From Rhodobacteraceae bacterium LNNU 3342 (GTDB lineage: Bacteria > Pseudomonadota > Alphaproteobacteria > Rhodobacterales > Rhodobacteraceae), in contig VUAW01000009.1 in assembly GCA_008711135.1 (NCBI GenBank), forward strand, positions 62,001 to 126,000: a stretch of 64,000 bases of DNA, read 5' to 3'. The notes below the pieces were generated by a model. The model did not search any database. It worked only from the letters and a program-made list of their open reading frames with translations, and was not told the DNA's origin. Made by a program: the position numbers and the translations under genes. Below are positions 44,546-53,664 of the stretch, in pieces (position 1 is the first letter of the stretch; each line of letters opens with the position of its first letter).

Positions 44546-45981
44546 TCGTTTGACCAGCCAGACACGGCCTTGACCTCAAGAAAGTCCTCAATCCCCCAGA
44601 CGCCGCCCTCGCGGCCGTTGCCGGAGTGCTTCATGCCGCCAAAGGGGCTGCCCGCGCCGCGGGACTGGCCGTTCATCTCGATCATGCCGGCGCGCAGGCG
44701 GCGGGCCAGCCGGTTGCGGCGTGCGCCGTCCTGGCTTTGGACATAGTTGGTCAGGCCATAGACGGTGTCATTGGCGATCTGGACGGCCTCTTCCTCGCTC
44801 TCGAACGGGATGATCGAAAGGACGGGGCCGAAGATCTCTTCGCACGCGATGGTCATGTCGTTGGTGACATCGGCAAAGACCGTCGGGCGCACGAAATAGC
44901 CGCGGTTGAGCCCCTCGGGCCGGCCAAGCCCGCCCGCGACCAGCCGCGCGCCTTCGTCCATGCCCTTCTGGATCAGGTCCTGGATCTTGTCGAACTGCAC
45001 CTGCGACACGACGGGCCCGATATGTTTGCCGGGCTCATGCGCGCTGGCGACGCGGGTCTTTTCGGCAACCTCGCGGGCCGTTTCCACGGCTTGGTCATAG
45101 ATGTCGCGCTGCACCAGCATCCGCGTCGGCGCGTTGCAGCTTTGGCCGGTGTTGTTGAAGCAGTGCATCGCGCCGCGCTGCACCGCCTTTTCATCCGCAT
45201 CTGCAAAGATCAGGTTCGCGCCCTTGCCGCCGAGTTCCAAATGGACCCGCTTCAGCGTGTCGGCCGCTGCCTTGGAGATGGCGATGCCGGCCCGCGTTGA
45301 TCCGGTGAAGCTGACCATGTCCACGTCCTTGTGGCTGGACAACTGGCTGCCGACGCCCGCGCCGTCACCGTTCACGAGGTTGAAGACGCCCTTTGGAACG
45401 CCAGCCTCGTGCAGGATTTCCGCGAACAGCAACGACGACAGCGGCGCGATCTCGGACGGTTTCAGGACCATGGTGCAGCCCGCCAGCAGCGCCGGGATGA
45501 CCTTGAGCGTGACCTGGTTCATCGGCCAGTTCCAAGGCGTGATCAGTGCGCAGACGCCGACCGCCTCCTTGATGATCCGGTCGTTGGGGGCATGGTCGCC
45601 CAGCGGCGCGATGAATTCCACCTTGTCGAAGGCGGCGATGAAGTTGCGGATATGCGACCGGCCCGAGGCCGCTTGGCTGGTCAGCGCCATGTCGATCGGC
45701 GCACCCATTTCCAGGCTGATGGCGCGGGCCATATCCTCCATCCGCGCCTCGTAAACTTCAAGGATGCGCTTGACCAGTGCAAGCCGCTCTGCGGGGTCGG
45801 TCAGCATCCAGTCATCCAGTGCGGCCCGCGCGGCGGCCACGGCGGCATCGGTATCGGCCTGGTCGCCGAGCGAGATCACGGCGCAGACTTCTTCGGTCGA
45901 AGGGTCGATCACGTCGAAATCGCGGGGCTGGCGCGGCGCCACCCATTCGCCGTTGATGTAGAAGTCCCGTTTCTCGATCAT
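44542..45981 (-). CDS. aldehyde dehydrogenase family protein
   Basis: NAD(P)-dependent aldehyde oxidation enzyme of 479 residues. Catalytic Cys282 is in GQSCNAPT and general base Glu249 in LELGGK; the cofactor segment ITPWNWPMN (147-155) and SFTGSTRAG follow the standard pattern. GGAGG sits five bases before the ATG at 45981, fixing that start. The substrate is uncertain. It is divergent from the peroxiredoxin gene. Confidence 0.9.
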   Translation of the reverse strand: MIEKRDFYINGEWVAPRQPRDFDVIDPSTEEVCAVISLGDQADTDAAVAAARAALDDWMLTDPAERLALVKRILEVYEARMEDMARAISLEMGAPIDMALTSQAASGRSHIRNFIAAFDKVEFIAPLGDHAPNDRIIKEAVGVCALITPWNWPMNQVTLKVIPALLAGCTMVLKPSEIAPLSSLLFAEILHEAGVPKGVFNLVNGDGAGVGSQLSSHKDVDMVSFTGSTRAGIAISKAAADTLKRVHLELGGKGANLIFADADEKAVQRGAMHCFNNTGQSCNAPTRMLVQRDIYDQAVETAREVAEKTRVASAHEPGKHIGPVVSQVQFDKIQDLIQKGMDEGARLVAGGLGRPEGLNRGYFVRPTVFADVTNDMTIACEEIFGPVLSIIPFESEEEAVQIANDTVYGLTNYVQSQDGARRNRLARRLRAGMIEMNGQSRGAGSPFGGMKHSGNGREGGVWGIEDFLEVKAVSGWSND

Positions 45982-46113
45982 CCTGTCCTCCATCGCGTTT
46001 GGCGCAGACTGGCATCGGCGCGTGGAATAGGCAACGGTCAGGGGGGTGAACCCGCGCCTTGCCATGCCTATGATAGGTAAGGCCCCATGCGGCACGATTC
46101 GACAGGAGAGACC

Positions 46114-46767
46114 ATGACACTGCGCATCAATGACATCGCCCCGGATTTCACCGCCGAAAGCACCGAAGGCACGATCAGCTTTCACGACTGGATCGGCGAC
46201 AGCTATGCCATCCTCTTCAGCCACCCTAAGGACTTCACCCCCGTCTGCACGACTGAGTTCAGCGCCGTCGCCCGCCTTTCCGAAGAGTTCGCCAAGCGCA
46301 ACGTCAAGGTGGCCGGCGTTTCCGTCGATCCGCTGGACAAGCACATGCAGTGGAAGGCGGATGTGGAACAGGTCGCCGGCACCAAGGTGACCTTCCCGAT
46401 CTTCGCCGATGAGGATCTGACCATCGCCAAGCTTTACGACATGATGCCGGCGGACACCCAACTGCCGTCGGATCGCACGCCCAACCACACGGCCACCGTC
46501 CGGTCGACCTTCATCATCGGCCCGGACAAGCGGGTGCGCCTTGCGCTGATCTACCCGATGTCCGTAGGCCGCAACTTTCAGGAGATCCTGCGGGCGGTGG
46601 ATGCGATCCGGGCGACCGACGGCGCGCCCTTTGCAACGCCGGCCGACTGGAAGCAGGGCGAGGACGTGATCGTTGCGCTTTCCGTTCCGACGGAAGAGGC
46701 GAAGGAGCGCTTTGGCGACCTGGAGATCGTCCTGCCCTACCTGCGCAAGACGAAGCTGCCTGCCTGA
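46114..46767 (+). CDS. 1-Cys peroxiredoxin (Prx6/AhpC-TSA family)
   Basis: A 217-residue thiol peroxidase reducing hydrogen peroxide and organic hydroperoxides. The peroxidatic Cys45 is in FTPVCTTEFS, with the conserved Thr and the later Arg in DRTPNHTATVRSTFIIG. The long C-terminal domain and lack of a resolving Cys in the usual place mark the Prx6 subgroup. AGGAGAG precedes the ATG. The last 254 bp overlap the open frame of the minus-strand DUF6525 gene. Confidence 0.92.
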   Translation: MTLRINDIAPDFTAESTEGTISFHDWIGDSYAILFSHPKDFTPVCTTEFSAVARLSEEFAKRNVKVAGVSVDPLDKHMQWKADVEQVAGTKVTFPIFADEDLTIAKLYDMMPADTQLPSDRTPNHTATVRSTFIIGPDKRVRLALIYPMSVGRNFQEILRAVDAIRATDGAPFATPADWKQGEDVIVALSVPTEEAKERFGDLEIVLPYLRKTKLPA

Positions 46768-47038
46768 TCGGGCACGGGTGCCGGATAACCGGCCCCCAGA
46801 CCTGCGCTGCGTCGCGGGCGATAAGCCGCGCCTCGGCCGCGTCGAGCCGGGTCCGGGCGGCTTTGATGTCCCCGCCCGTTTCGTGCAACGCCTTCCGCCA
46901 CAGCCGGAGGAGGGAACCCGCGCTCCACGGAAGCGCGGCGGATTGCAGCCACAGGCGCAGTTCAGGCGGCAGCGCGTCATAGCCGCGCATTCCGTCCGAA
47001 CGCCGCTGCCTGAGGCGGGTGCGAAGGTTCGTCTTCAT
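46514..47038 (-). CDS. DUF6525-like hypothetical protein with antisense extension
   Basis: The first about 80 residues (LRQRRSDGMRGYDALPPELRLWL..., LDAAEARLIARDAAQVWGP) look like a DUF6525 protein, a short family of unknown function in Rhodobacterales. The remaining about 90 codons (Arg/Ser/Pro rich) lie antisense to the peroxiredoxin gene and look like a shadow frame, as if the normal stop near codon 83 had been lost. It overlaps the CobW C-terminal fragment stop by 4 bp, so it is the last gene of that operon. Confidence 0.55.
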   Translation of the reverse strand: MKTNLRTRLRQRRSDGMRGYDALPPELRLWLQSAALPWSAGSLLRLWRKALHETGGDIKAARTRLDAAEARLIARDAAQVWGPVIRHPCPIRQAASSCAGRAGRSPGRQSAPSPLPSERKAQRSRPRPASSRPALQRARRRSPGSHPPPAGSPESCGLRTSGRSAQGAPACPGR

Positions 47039-47409
47039 GCCGCGCGCTGGCTGCCCCAGTGAGGGAAGGGATCATCAAGATTGCGCCAGCCGTCGGGATC
47101 AAATGCGTCCCCCGGCACGAGACAGCCATCAAGCGCCTCGGTGATCGCGGCCTGATCCATTCCCGCCCCAATGAAAACCAGTTCCTGCCGCCGGTCGCCC
47201 CAGGGTTCGGCCCAATGGCGCCGCATTTCGGCCACCGCGTTGGGATGGGAAGGCCAGCGGTCCTTCGGGACCGACGCCCACCAGCCGCCCAAGGGCCGGA
47301 CCGACGACAGGGCACCCGCTAAGCTGAATTCAGCCACCCAGTTCGGCTGCGAGGCAATCCAGAAATGGCCCTTGGCACGGATCACGCCGGGCAGGAGGCC
47401 GTTCAGCAC
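47035..47409 (-). CDS. CobW_C domain fragment
   Basis: The 3' fragment of the same gene: 124 residues starting at a GTG (47409), with [18 protein letters not shown] and [14 protein letters not shown] that align with the CobW C-terminal domain. Without the N-terminal GTPase it has no known activity. Its stop overlaps the DUF6525 start by 4 bp. Confidence 0.7.
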   Translation of the reverse strand: MLNGLLPGVIRAKGHFWIASQPNWVAEFSLAGALSSVRPLGGWWASVPKDRWPSHPNAVAEMRRHWAEPWGDRRQELVFIGAGMDQAAITEALDGCLVPGDAFDPDGWRNLDDPFPHWGSQRAA

Positions 47410-48245
47410 GGCGTGATCCGTGCCGGATCAAAGGGCCGCCGCGCGCGGTAGACGAAAGAGGAAATGCCGTATTCCTCGGTTTCGGGTACATGATCGGCGA
47501 AACCGTAAAGCTCTTTCGCCCAAAGCGGATGTTCATGTGCGCGGTCGAAGTCAAAGAGGCCGGTGTCGAAGATCGCGTTGGGGTCGACGTCGGAATGATC
47601 CGTCTCGATCAGCCGCGCGTCGGGGTTCAGGGCGCGGATAATTTTGCGCGCGGCATCAAGCCGGTGGGGGCCCGCGTCGGTGACCTTGTTCAGGATCACC
47701 ACGTCCGCGAACTCGATCTGCTCAGTCAGAAGGTTGACCAGCGTGCGCTCGTCCTCTTCGCCAAGGCTTTCTTTACGGTCAGCAAGGAAGTCGTGGCTGG
47801 AGAAATCCGCGAGCAGGTTCACCGCATCGACGACCGTCACCATCGTGTCGAGCCGCGCCACATCCGAGAGGCTTTCGCCATCCGCATCGCGGAAGGCAAA
47901 GGTGGCTGCAACAGGAAGGGGTTCGGCGATGCCTGTTGACTCGATCAGAAGGTAGTCGAAGCGGCCTTCCTGCGCGAGGCGCCGCACCTCGACCAGCAGG
48001 TCATCGCGCAACGTGCAGCAGATGCAACCATTGGTCATCTCGACCAGCTTTTCGTCGGTGCGCGAAAGCTCGGTGCTACCGCGCACCAGGTCGGCGTCGA
48101 TGTTCACCTCGGACATGTCGTTGACGATCACGGCGACACGGCGGCCTGCGCGGTTGTTCAGCACGTGGTTCAGAAGCGTTGTCTTGCCCGCGCCCAGAAA
48201 CCCCGAAAGCACGGTGATGGGCAGGCGGTTGTCCGGTCGGTTCAT
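47403..48245 (-). CDS. CobW-family GTPase, N-terminal GTP-binding portion
   Basis: The GTPase half of the frameshifted gene, 280 residues. Walker [18 protein letters not shown] (15-31), Walker-B-like [10 protein letters not shown], the NK(V)TD base-recognition motif (LNKVTD), and the metal-binding [10 protein letters not shown] (CxCC) near 73-82 are all intact. The last few residues (ITPC) come from the shifted frame. G3E GTPases of this type are Zur-controlled zinc chaperones in other bacteria. A Zur-like palindrome lies 15 bp upstream. Confidence 0.75.
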   Translation of the reverse strand: MNRPDNRLPITVLSGFLGAGKTTLLNHVLNNRAGRRVAVIVNDMSEVNIDADLVRGSTELSRTDEKLVEMTNGCICCTLRDDLLVEVRRLAQEGRFDYLLIESTGIAEPLPVAATFAFRDADGESLSDVARLDTMVTVVDAVNLLADFSSHDFLADRKESLGEEDERTLVNLLTEQIEFADVVILNKVTDAGPHRLDAARKIIRALNPDARLIETDHSDVDPNAIFDTGLFDFDRAHEHPLWAKELYGFADHVPETEEYGISSFVYRARRPFDPARITPC

Positions 48246-48259
48246 GTTCCACCTCAGAT

Positions 48260-48276
48260 ATGTTATACCATAACAT
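48260..48276. promoter_or_regulatory. Zur-like operator upstream of the CobW gene
   Basis: ATGTTATACCATAACAT is a perfect palindrome (seven-base arms around ACC) located 15 bp before the CobW-family start. It fits the GTTAT...ATAAC core of Zur boxes in proteobacteria. Zur binding would repress the gene when zinc is plentiful. Confidence 0.7.
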
Positions 48277-48312
48277 TAATAGACAGGAGGACCGGGAGCA
48301 AGCCATGAAAGC

Positions 48313-48344
48313 AAAACGCCCCGGCGCAAGGGCCGGGGCGTTTT
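48313..48344. terminator. bidirectional intrinsic terminator downstream of pnp
   Basis: AAAACGCCCCGGC (48313-48325) pairs with GCCGGGGCGTTTT (48332-48344) around a short loop. A- and T-tracts on both sides make it a strong terminator for pnp on the minus strand and possibly for plus-strand transcription. Confidence 0.85.
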
Positions 48345-48361
48345 CAGAAAGTAAGAAGGGA

Positions 48362-50503
48362 TCAGGCTTCGGACTCGGCCTTGGGTTCGGTGATTTCTTC
48401 ACCGGTTTCCTGATCGACCATCTTCATGCCAAGGCGCACCTTGCCACGATCGTCGAAGCCCAGCAGCTTGACCTTGACCTCTTGGCCTTCCTTCAGGATC
48501 TCGTTCGGGTGCTGAAGGCGCTTGTTGGCGATCTGGGACACGTGGACCAAGCCGTCACGCTTGCCGAAGAAGTTCACGAAGGCGCCAAAATCAACCAGCT
48601 TGACCACGCGACCGGTGTAGATCTTGCCCTCTTCCGGCTCTGCCACGATCGAATAGATCATGTCATAGGCCTTCTTGATGGCCTCGCCGTTGGACGAGGC
48701 GATCTTGATCACGCCGTCGTCGTTGATGTCGACCTTGGCGCCCGAGGTTTCCACGATCTCGCGGATCACCTTGCCGCCCGAGCCGATCACTTCGCGGATC
48801 TTGTCGGTCGGGATCTGCATCGTCTCGATCCGCGGGGCGTGGGCCGAGAATTCGGTCCGGCCGGAGGTCAGCGCCTGTGCCATTTCGCCCAGGATGTGCA
48901 TCCGGCCGTCCTTAGCCTGTGCCAGCGCCTGTTCCATGATCTCGGGCGTGATGCCTGCGACCTTGATGTCCATCTGAAGGCTGGTGATGCCGTTCTCGGT
49001 GCCCGCGACCTTGAAGTCCATGTCGCCGAGGTGATCCTCGTCGCCAAGGATGTCGGTCAACACGGCCCACTTGCCGTCTTCCTCAAGGATGAGGCCCATG
49101 GCAACACCCGCTACCGGCGCCTTCAGCGGAACGCCCGCATCCATCATCGACAGCGAGCCGCCACAGACCGAAGCCATGGAGGAAGAGCCGTTCGATTCCG
49201 TGATCTCGGACACCACACGGATGGTGTAGGGGAAGTCGGTCGGGGCCGGCAGAACCGCTTGCAGCGCACGCCATGCCAGTTTCCCGTGACCGATTTCGCG
49301 GCGGCCGGGGGGGCCGAAGCGGCCAACCTCGCCCACCGAATAGGGGGGGAAGTTGTAGTGCAGCAGGAAGTTCGAGCGCGAGTTGCCGTGCAGCGCGTCG
49401 ATGATCTGCTCATCCTCCCCCGTGCCCAGCGTGGTCACGACCAGTGCCTGGGTTTCACCTCGGGTGAAGAGCGCCGAGCCGTGGGTCCGCGGCAGAACGC
49501 CAACCTCGGACACGATCGGGCGGACGGTCTTGTTGTCGCGGCCGTCGATCCGGGCGCCACCGTTGATGATGTCACCGCGCAGGATCGAGGATTCGAGCTT
49601 CTTGAGCGCCGAGCCGAGATTTTCGTCAGCCAGCTCTTCTTCGCTCAGGGTTGCCTTTACCGCCTCACGCGCGGCGGCGACGGCGTTGACGCGCTCTTGC
49701 TTGTTGCGGATGGCAAAGGCGGCGCGCATCTGATCCTCGCCCGCGGCTTTCACCTTGGCATAGAGCTCGGAGTAGTCGGGCGCCTGGAAGTCGAACGGTT
49801 CTTTCGCTGCGTCTTCGGCGAGGTCGATGATCAGGTCAATCACCGGCTGCATCGCCTCGTGGCCGAACTTGACGGCGCCCAGCATCTCGGCTTCGGACAG
49901 CTCATAGGCTTCCGATTCCACCATCATCACCGCGTCCTTGGTCCCCGCGATGACGAGGTCGAGCCGCTGATCGGGCGATTCCCGCAGCTTCTGCATGTCG
50001 TCGACGTCCGGGTTCAGGACGTATTCGCCATTCACGAAGCCCACGCGCGCCGCGCCGATCGGACCCATGAAGGGCACGCCGGAAACCGTAAGCGCCGCAG
50101 AGGCCGCGATCATCGCGACGATGTCGGGCTCGTTCACCAGGTCGTGCGACAGCACGGTGCAGATGATCAGGACTTCGTTCTTGAATCCGTCCACGAACAG
50201 CGGGCGGATCGGGCGGTCGATCAGGCGCGAGGTCAGCGTCTCTTTTTCGGACGGACGGGCCTCACGCTTGAAGAAGCCACCGGGCACCTTGCCGGCAGCG
50301 TAGTAGCGTTCCTGGTAGTGCACGGTCAGCGGGAAGAAATCCTGCCCCGGCTTGGCCGACTTGGCGAAGGTGACGTTGGCCATGACGCTGGTTTCCCCCA
50401 GCGTTGCAATGACCGAGCCATCAGCCTGGCGGGCAACCTTGCCCGTTTCCAGGGTCAGCGTCTCGCCGCCCCACTCGATCGACTTTTTCGTTACGTTGAA
50501 CAT
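48362..50503 (-). CDS. pnp: polyribonucleotide nucleotidyltransferase (PNPase)
   Basis: 3'-5' phosphorolytic exoribonuclease of the degradosome, 713 residues. Two RNase PH domains (about 5-220 and 300-540, the second with [15 protein letters not shown]), a KH domain (about 555-615, [10 protein letters not shown]), and a C-terminal S1 domain (about 620-690, [26 protein letters not shown]) are present. The start at 50503 ([11 protein letters not shown]) is the family N-terminus. rpsO lies upstream with a terminator and a stem-rich leader between. Confidence 0.96.
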   Translation of the reverse strand: MFNVTKKSIEWGGETLTLETGKVARQADGSVIATLGETSVMANVTFAKSAKPGQDFFPLTVHYQERYYAAGKVPGGFFKREARPSEKETLTSRLIDRPIRPLFVDGFKNEVLIICTVLSHDLVNEPDIVAMIAASAALTVSGVPFMGPIGAARVGFVNGEYVLNPDVDDMQKLRESPDQRLDLVIAGTKDAVMMVESEAYELSEAEMLGAVKFGHEAMQPVIDLIIDLAEDAAKEPFDFQAPDYSELYAKVKAAGEDQMRAAFAIRNKQERVNAVAAAREAVKATLSEEELADENLGSALKKLESSILRGDIINGGARIDGRDNKTVRPIVSEVGVLPRTHGSALFTRGETQALVVTTLGTGEDEQIIDALHGNSRSNFLLHYNFPPYSVGEVGRFGPPGRREIGHGKLAWRALQAVLPAPTDFPYTIRVVSEITESNGSSSMASVCGGSLSMMDAGVPLKAPVAGVAMGLILEEDGKWAVLTDILGDEDHLGDMDFKVAGTENGITSLQMDIKVAGITPEIMEQALAQAKDGRMHILGEMAQALTSGRTEFSAHAPRIETMQIPTDKIREVIGSGGKVIREIVETSGAKVDINDDGVIKIASSNGEAIKKAYDMIYSIVAEPEEGKIYTGRVVKLVDFGAFVNFFGKRDGLVHVSQIANKRLQHPNEILKEGQEVKVKLLGFDDRGKVRLGMKMVDQETGEEITEPKAESEA

Positions 50504-50650
50504 CTCGTATCCTATCCTGGCCGAGGGACCCTCCACCCGGCCTGTTGCGTACGGGCCGTATGCCCGTGGCCCCTGTCGTGTTCCTGCCTGTCCCACGGGG
50601 CCTGTCGGGGAGGCGATCGTCTGGCACCGTTCAAGTGCTGCCAAAGATCA
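50504..50650 (-). other. pnp leader with stem-loop potential
   Basis: The 147 bp before pnp, after the rpsO terminator, has GC-rich complementary blocks (CCCGTGG and CCACGGG on the minus strand) that could pair across a loop of about 23 bases. In other proteobacteria the pnp leader hairpin is cut by RNase III for autocontrol. Whether this stem does that is inference. Confidence 0.4.
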
Positions 50651-50686
50651 GAAATAAGACGCGCCCCGGGCGGGGCCAGGGGCGCG
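50651..50686 (-). terminator. intrinsic terminator after rpsO
   Basis: On the minus strand, CGCGCCCC (50686-50679) pairs with GGGGCGCG (50667-50660) around a loop, followed by a T-rich TCTTATTTC. It lies eight bases after the rpsO stop and should separate rpsO from pnp. Confidence 0.75.
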
Positions 50687-50693
50687 GAAAAGT

Positions 50694-50963
50694 TTAGCGG
50701 CGCAGGCCGAGCTTGGCGATGAGCGCCTGGTAGCGCGCTTCGTCCTTGTTCTTCAGGTAGTCCAGCAGCTTGCGGCGCTGTGCGACCTGCTTCAGAAGGC
50801 CACGGCGGGAGTGGTTGTCCTTCTTGTGGGTCTTGAAGTGCTCGGTCAGGGTCGCGATGCGCGACGACAGGATCGCAACCTGGACTTCGGGCGAACCAGT
50901 GTCGCCTTCCTTGGTCGCAAATTCCTTCAGGACGCGGGCTTTTTCCTCAACAGTGATCGACAT
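50694..50963 (-). CDS. rpsO: 30S ribosomal protein S15
   Basis: An 89-residue ribosomal protein, the standard S15 length. It starts [15 protein letters not shown] and contains [34 protein letters not shown] and [13 protein letters not shown], all conserved S15 segments. It binds 16S rRNA early in 30S assembly. It starts a short distance from the RTX gene, which is divergent. Confidence 0.97.
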   Translation of the reverse strand: MSITVEEKARVLKEFATKEGDTGSPEVQVAILSSRIATLTEHFKTHKKDNHSRRGLLKQVAQRRKLLDYLKNKDEARYQALIAKLGLRR

Positions 50964-51055
50964 CGGGGTCTCCTTTGGTTGAAGGTGAGGGGCGCAAGCC
51001 GGGATGTCGTCCAGCAAGGCCGTGGAGAGTTCCGCCATTCAGCGGCGGATGGGCG

Positions 51056-51084
51056 CATATAAGGGATTTTTCCACAAAAGGAAA
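51056..51084 (-). promoter_or_regulatory. possible promoter upstream of rpsO
   Basis: On the minus strand, TTTCCT (51084-51079) and TATATG (51061-51056) are 17 bp apart, about 93 bp from the rpsO start. The -35 is a weak match and the AT-rich patch is the main support. Confidence 0.35.
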
Positions 51085-51181
51085 GCTACGAATCGCGGCT
51101 GACCTGCCCGTTAAGCACGTGGAGCGGCTCTGTCTTGGTGGGCGACAGGGGCCATGCTAGCGTCCTGCGCGACGGAACAGG

Positions 51182-52234
51182 ATGATCATGATGCTGGGAC
51201 TTGCAGGGCTGCTGGGGTTGATGATGGTGGGCGCGCTGGCAGGGGCCGCCACCTTCACGCGCGCGGTGCCGGACGAGGACGAGGAGGACCTGCCCCCGGC
51301 GGACGAGCCAGAGACGGGGCCGGATCTCCTTCTTGATGATCTGGAGCCGGAAGAGCCAGAGCCGGTGGTGGAGGATGATCCCAAGGGGCTTGACCTGCAT
51401 GGGGATACCGGGGGCGACACGCTGGTGGGCGGCCCGGGGAATGACACGATTCATGGCCATGGCGGTGATGACAGGATCGGCGGCTATGACGGCGACGACC
51501 TCATCTACGGAGGCGACGGTGATGATGAGATCCTGGGCGGCAGCGGGAATGACACGCTGTTCGGCGGGGCTGGCGACGACTGGATCGAAGGGGGCGACGG
51601 CGATGACGAAATCCACGGGGGTTCCGGCGACGATTATCTGGCCGGCCAGGAAGGCAACGACCTGATCTATGGCGGGCCGGGCGATGACCGGATCTTGGGC
51701 GGCGGCGGGAGCGATACGCTTTTCGGGGGCGATGGCGATGACGCGCTTCATGGCGGCACAGGGGATGATGTGCTGGTGGGCGGAACTGGTCAGGACACGC
51801 TGTTCGGCGGCGACGGGAACGATACCTTGATCGGGACGGTGCTGGATGAACATGGCCATGACATCGACGGGCTCGACTATCTGAACGGCGGTGCGGGGGA
51901 CGACATGATCGTGATCGGCGCCCGTGACATCGCCCATGGTGGCGACGGGGAAAACAGCTTTGTCATCGGTGACTGGATCGGCCCCGATCAGGCGGCGACG
52001 ATCCAGGATTATACGCCCGGAAGCGACCGGATCATCCTGCTTTACACGCCCTCGGATTTCCCGCCCGTCCTGCGGGTCGAACCACTGGAGGATGATCCCG
52101 AAAGCGTCGCCGTGGTGCTGAACGGCATCCGGATCGCACATGTGACGGATGGGGCGGGGCTTGTGGCGGGTGACATCACGCTCATGTCACGCGTGGACCA
52201 GACGCTGATCGATCCGGAGTTGCTGAAGGGCTAG
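51182..52234 (+). CDS. RTX-repeat calcium-binding protein
   Basis: A 350-residue protein with an N-terminal hydrophobic segment (about 4-24), an acidic linker (30-66), and about 15 tandem GGxGxDxUx nonapeptides at residues 82-216 that form a calcium-dependent beta-roll, plus one or two more after about 235. The C-terminus (about 250-350) is a small beta-rich domain. The N-terminal helix suggests membrane anchoring rather than classical type I secretion. It lies on the strand opposite to the surrounding rpsO/truB cluster. Calcium binding is established for the repeats, the role here is not. Confidence 0.83.
   Translation: MIMMLGLAGLLGLMMVGALAGAATFTRAVPDEDEEDLPPADEPETGPDLLLDDLEPEEPEPVVEDDPKGLDLHGDTGGDTLVGGPGNDTIHGHGGDDRIGGYDGDDLIYGGDGDDEILGGSGNDTLFGGAGDDWIEGGDGDDEIHGGSGDDYLAGQEGNDLIYGGPGDDRILGGGGSDTLFGGDGDDALHGGTGDDVLVGGTGQDTLFGGDGNDTLIGTVLDEHGHDIDGLDYLNGGAGDDMIVIGARDIAHGGDGENSFVIGDWIGPDQAATIQDYTPGSDRIILLYTPSDFPPVLRVEPLEDDPESVAVVLNGIRIAHVTDGAGLVAGDITLMSRVDQTLIDPELLKG
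51425..51829 (+). repeat. tandem RTX nonapeptide-coding repeats
   Basis: Fifteen consecutive 27 bp units encoding GGxGxDxUx nonapeptides, with mostly different codons per unit. This is a coding repeat within the calcium-binding protein gene. Confidence 0.85.
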
Positions 52235-52734
52235 GCCCAGAGTTCGGGCTGCTGCTGGTAACCTATGTAAAGCGGGTGCTTTGGGTGCCCGTCCCGCGTC
52301 AGGCCCAGGTGGAACAGCGGGTGGCCGGTGCCGCGCATCAGCGCCTCGACCTGCGGGCCGCGGTTCAGGTGCGCGCCGTGGGTGCCCCAGGCGCAGATGA
52401 TCCGGTCAGCCCAGTGACAGCTGTCCACGATGGCCGCGTCATTGTCGGGGCCGACCGGGTCCTCGGCCGCACGCATCTTGCGCGGGTCCGTGTCGCGCCA
52501 GGCAAAGATGTTGCAGACGCGGAACGCCCCGAATCCCAGTGCCCGCGCGCGGCGTTCGCAGCGTTCAACTGTGGGATCGTTCTGGTATTCCGTCGCAGTC
52601 GACGGGTTGAGCATCACGAACAGCGCCTTCTCCCCCTCGGCCCAGCGGCGGGTCAGCAGGTAACGGTACCGCTCGCACGGGGAATAGACGGCGACGCTTG
52701 CAGCGTCGCCTTTCTGGAAGCTGCGGGTGATCAC
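52231..52734 (-). CDS. DUF1643 domain-containing protein
   Basis: A 167-residue protein starting at GTG (52734), inside the truB stop as [54 protein letters not shown] is the DUF1643 hallmark (only part quoted: [10 protein letters not shown] and [10 protein letters not shown]). The family's function is unknown and it is often encoded beside mobile or defence genes, but here it is coupled to truB. Its TAG is shared with the RTX gene as CTAG. Confidence 0.83.
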   Translation of the reverse strand: MITRSFQKGDAASVAVYSPCERYRYLLTRRWAEGEKALFVMLNPSTATEYQNDPTVERCERRARALGFGAFRVCNIFAWRDTDPRKMRAAEDPVGPDNDAAIVDSCHWADRIICAWGTHGAHLNRGPQVEALMRGTGHPLFHLGLTRDGHPKHPLYIGYQQQPELWA

Positions 52735-53633
52735 TGGTTGAAGACGCGCGAGGGGTGCAGCTCGCCGGACTTGTAGATGCCTACGGCCACTGCGCGGCCT
52801 TGGTAGCTGGCCCAAGCCTCATCCCCGAATTCCACATCCGAGGCGATCACCATGCCGGGGTTGCCGTTGCGCAGCCGGGCCGCGCCTTCGGCGGTGGCGG
52901 GCAGTTCGGGCAGGTCGGCCAGCCCCTGCTCCAGAGGGCGCAGGAAGGCGTCCAGCGCCTCGGTCTTGGCAAGCTCGTCGATCTTTTCGAGGGTGATCCC
53001 ATCGGTGGCATCGAATGGCCCCGACCAGACCCGGCGCAGCCGCAGCACGTGGCCATGGCAGCCCAGCGCCTGCCCAAGATCGCGGGCGATGGACCGCACA
53101 TAACCGCCCTTGCCGCAGACCATTTCAAGTTCGACGTGATCCGGATCCGGCCGGGAAACGATCGTGAGGCTTTCCACCCAAAGCGGGCGGGCGACAAGTT
53201 CCAACTCCTCGCCTTCGCGGGCAAGGGCATAGGCACGCTCGCCCTCGACCTTCACGGCGGAAAACTGTGGCGGGACCTGCATGATATCGCCGCGGAAGCG
53301 GGCCAAGGCCGCCTCGATCGCTGCATCATCGGGGCGCAGGTCGGATTCGGCGATGATCTCGCCTTCGGCATCGTCGGTATTGGTGGCCTGGCCCAGCCGC
53401 ACCATGAAGCGATAGCACTTCAGCGCGTCGGTAATATAGGGAACCGTCTTGGTCGCCTCGCCCAGCGCCACGGCCAGAACGCCGGTCGCCTCCGGGTCAA
53501 GGGTGCCGGCATGCCCCGCCTTCTTGGCGTCGAAAGCCCAGCGCACCTTGTTCACGACGGAGGTGGAGGTGATCCCGGGCGGCTTGTCCACCACCAGCCA
53601 GCCCGAAATGTCGCGGCCCTTCTTGCGTGCCAT
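52731..53633 (-). CDS. truB: tRNA pseudouridine-55 synthase
   Basis: Converts U55 of the T-loop of most tRNAs to pseudouridine. The 300 residues carry [17 protein letters not shown], the catalytic [19 protein letters not shown] (Asp near 47), and [19 protein letters not shown] at 53633 is the family start. It is coupled downstream to DUF1643 (GTGA) and follows the NAGPA-like gene. Confidence 0.94.
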   Translation of the reverse strand: MARKKGRDISGWLVVDKPPGITSTSVVNKVRWAFDAKKAGHAGTLDPEATGVLAVALGEATKTVPYITDALKCYRFMVRLGQATNTDDAEGEIIAESDLRPDDAAIEAALARFRGDIMQVPPQFSAVKVEGERAYALAREGEELELVARPLWVESLTIVSRPDPDHVELEMVCGKGGYVRSIARDLGQALGCHGHVLRLRRVWSGPFDATDGITLEKIDELAKTEALDAFLRPLEQGLADLPELPATAEGAARLRNGNPGMVIASDVEFGDEAWASYQGRAVAVGIYKSGELHPSRVFNQ

Positions 53634-53664
53634 GTGGTTCTCCGTTTGCTTCAGGCCGTGCCTG

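Larger units (their letters stand above)
47035..48245 (-). pseudogene. CobW-family GTPase (ZigA/YeiR-like), disrupted by a frameshift
   Basis: The gene reads as one G3E-family zinc metallochaperone of about 405 residues, but a -1 frameshift near 47410-47420 splits it. The N-terminal part (47403-48245) ends in a shifted frame after residue 274 or so; the C-terminal CobW_C domain is open in another frame from 47409 leftward. One extra base between ATC and ACG would restore the expected Ile-His-Ala-Val-Leu-Asn-Gly junction. It may be a true pseudogene, a strain-specific loss, a sequencing error or programmed frameshifting. Confidence 0.8.

Noticed and set aside
48260-50722. 820-codon open frame on the plus strand across pnp
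   Set aside because: It is antisense to pnp, which has clear family motifs, and its product is compositionally biased (His/Arg/Leu-rich). Long antisense frames are expected in GC-rich coding DNA.
51425-51829. regular repeat that could be taken for a CRISPR or tandem DNA array
   Set aside because: The 27 bp units encode RTX nonapeptides in frame and vary in sequence; there are no spacers.
51086-52141. 351-codon minus-strand frame antisense to the RTX gene
   Set aside because: Its repeats are only the complement of the RTX nonapeptide units; no promoter or ribosome-binding site.
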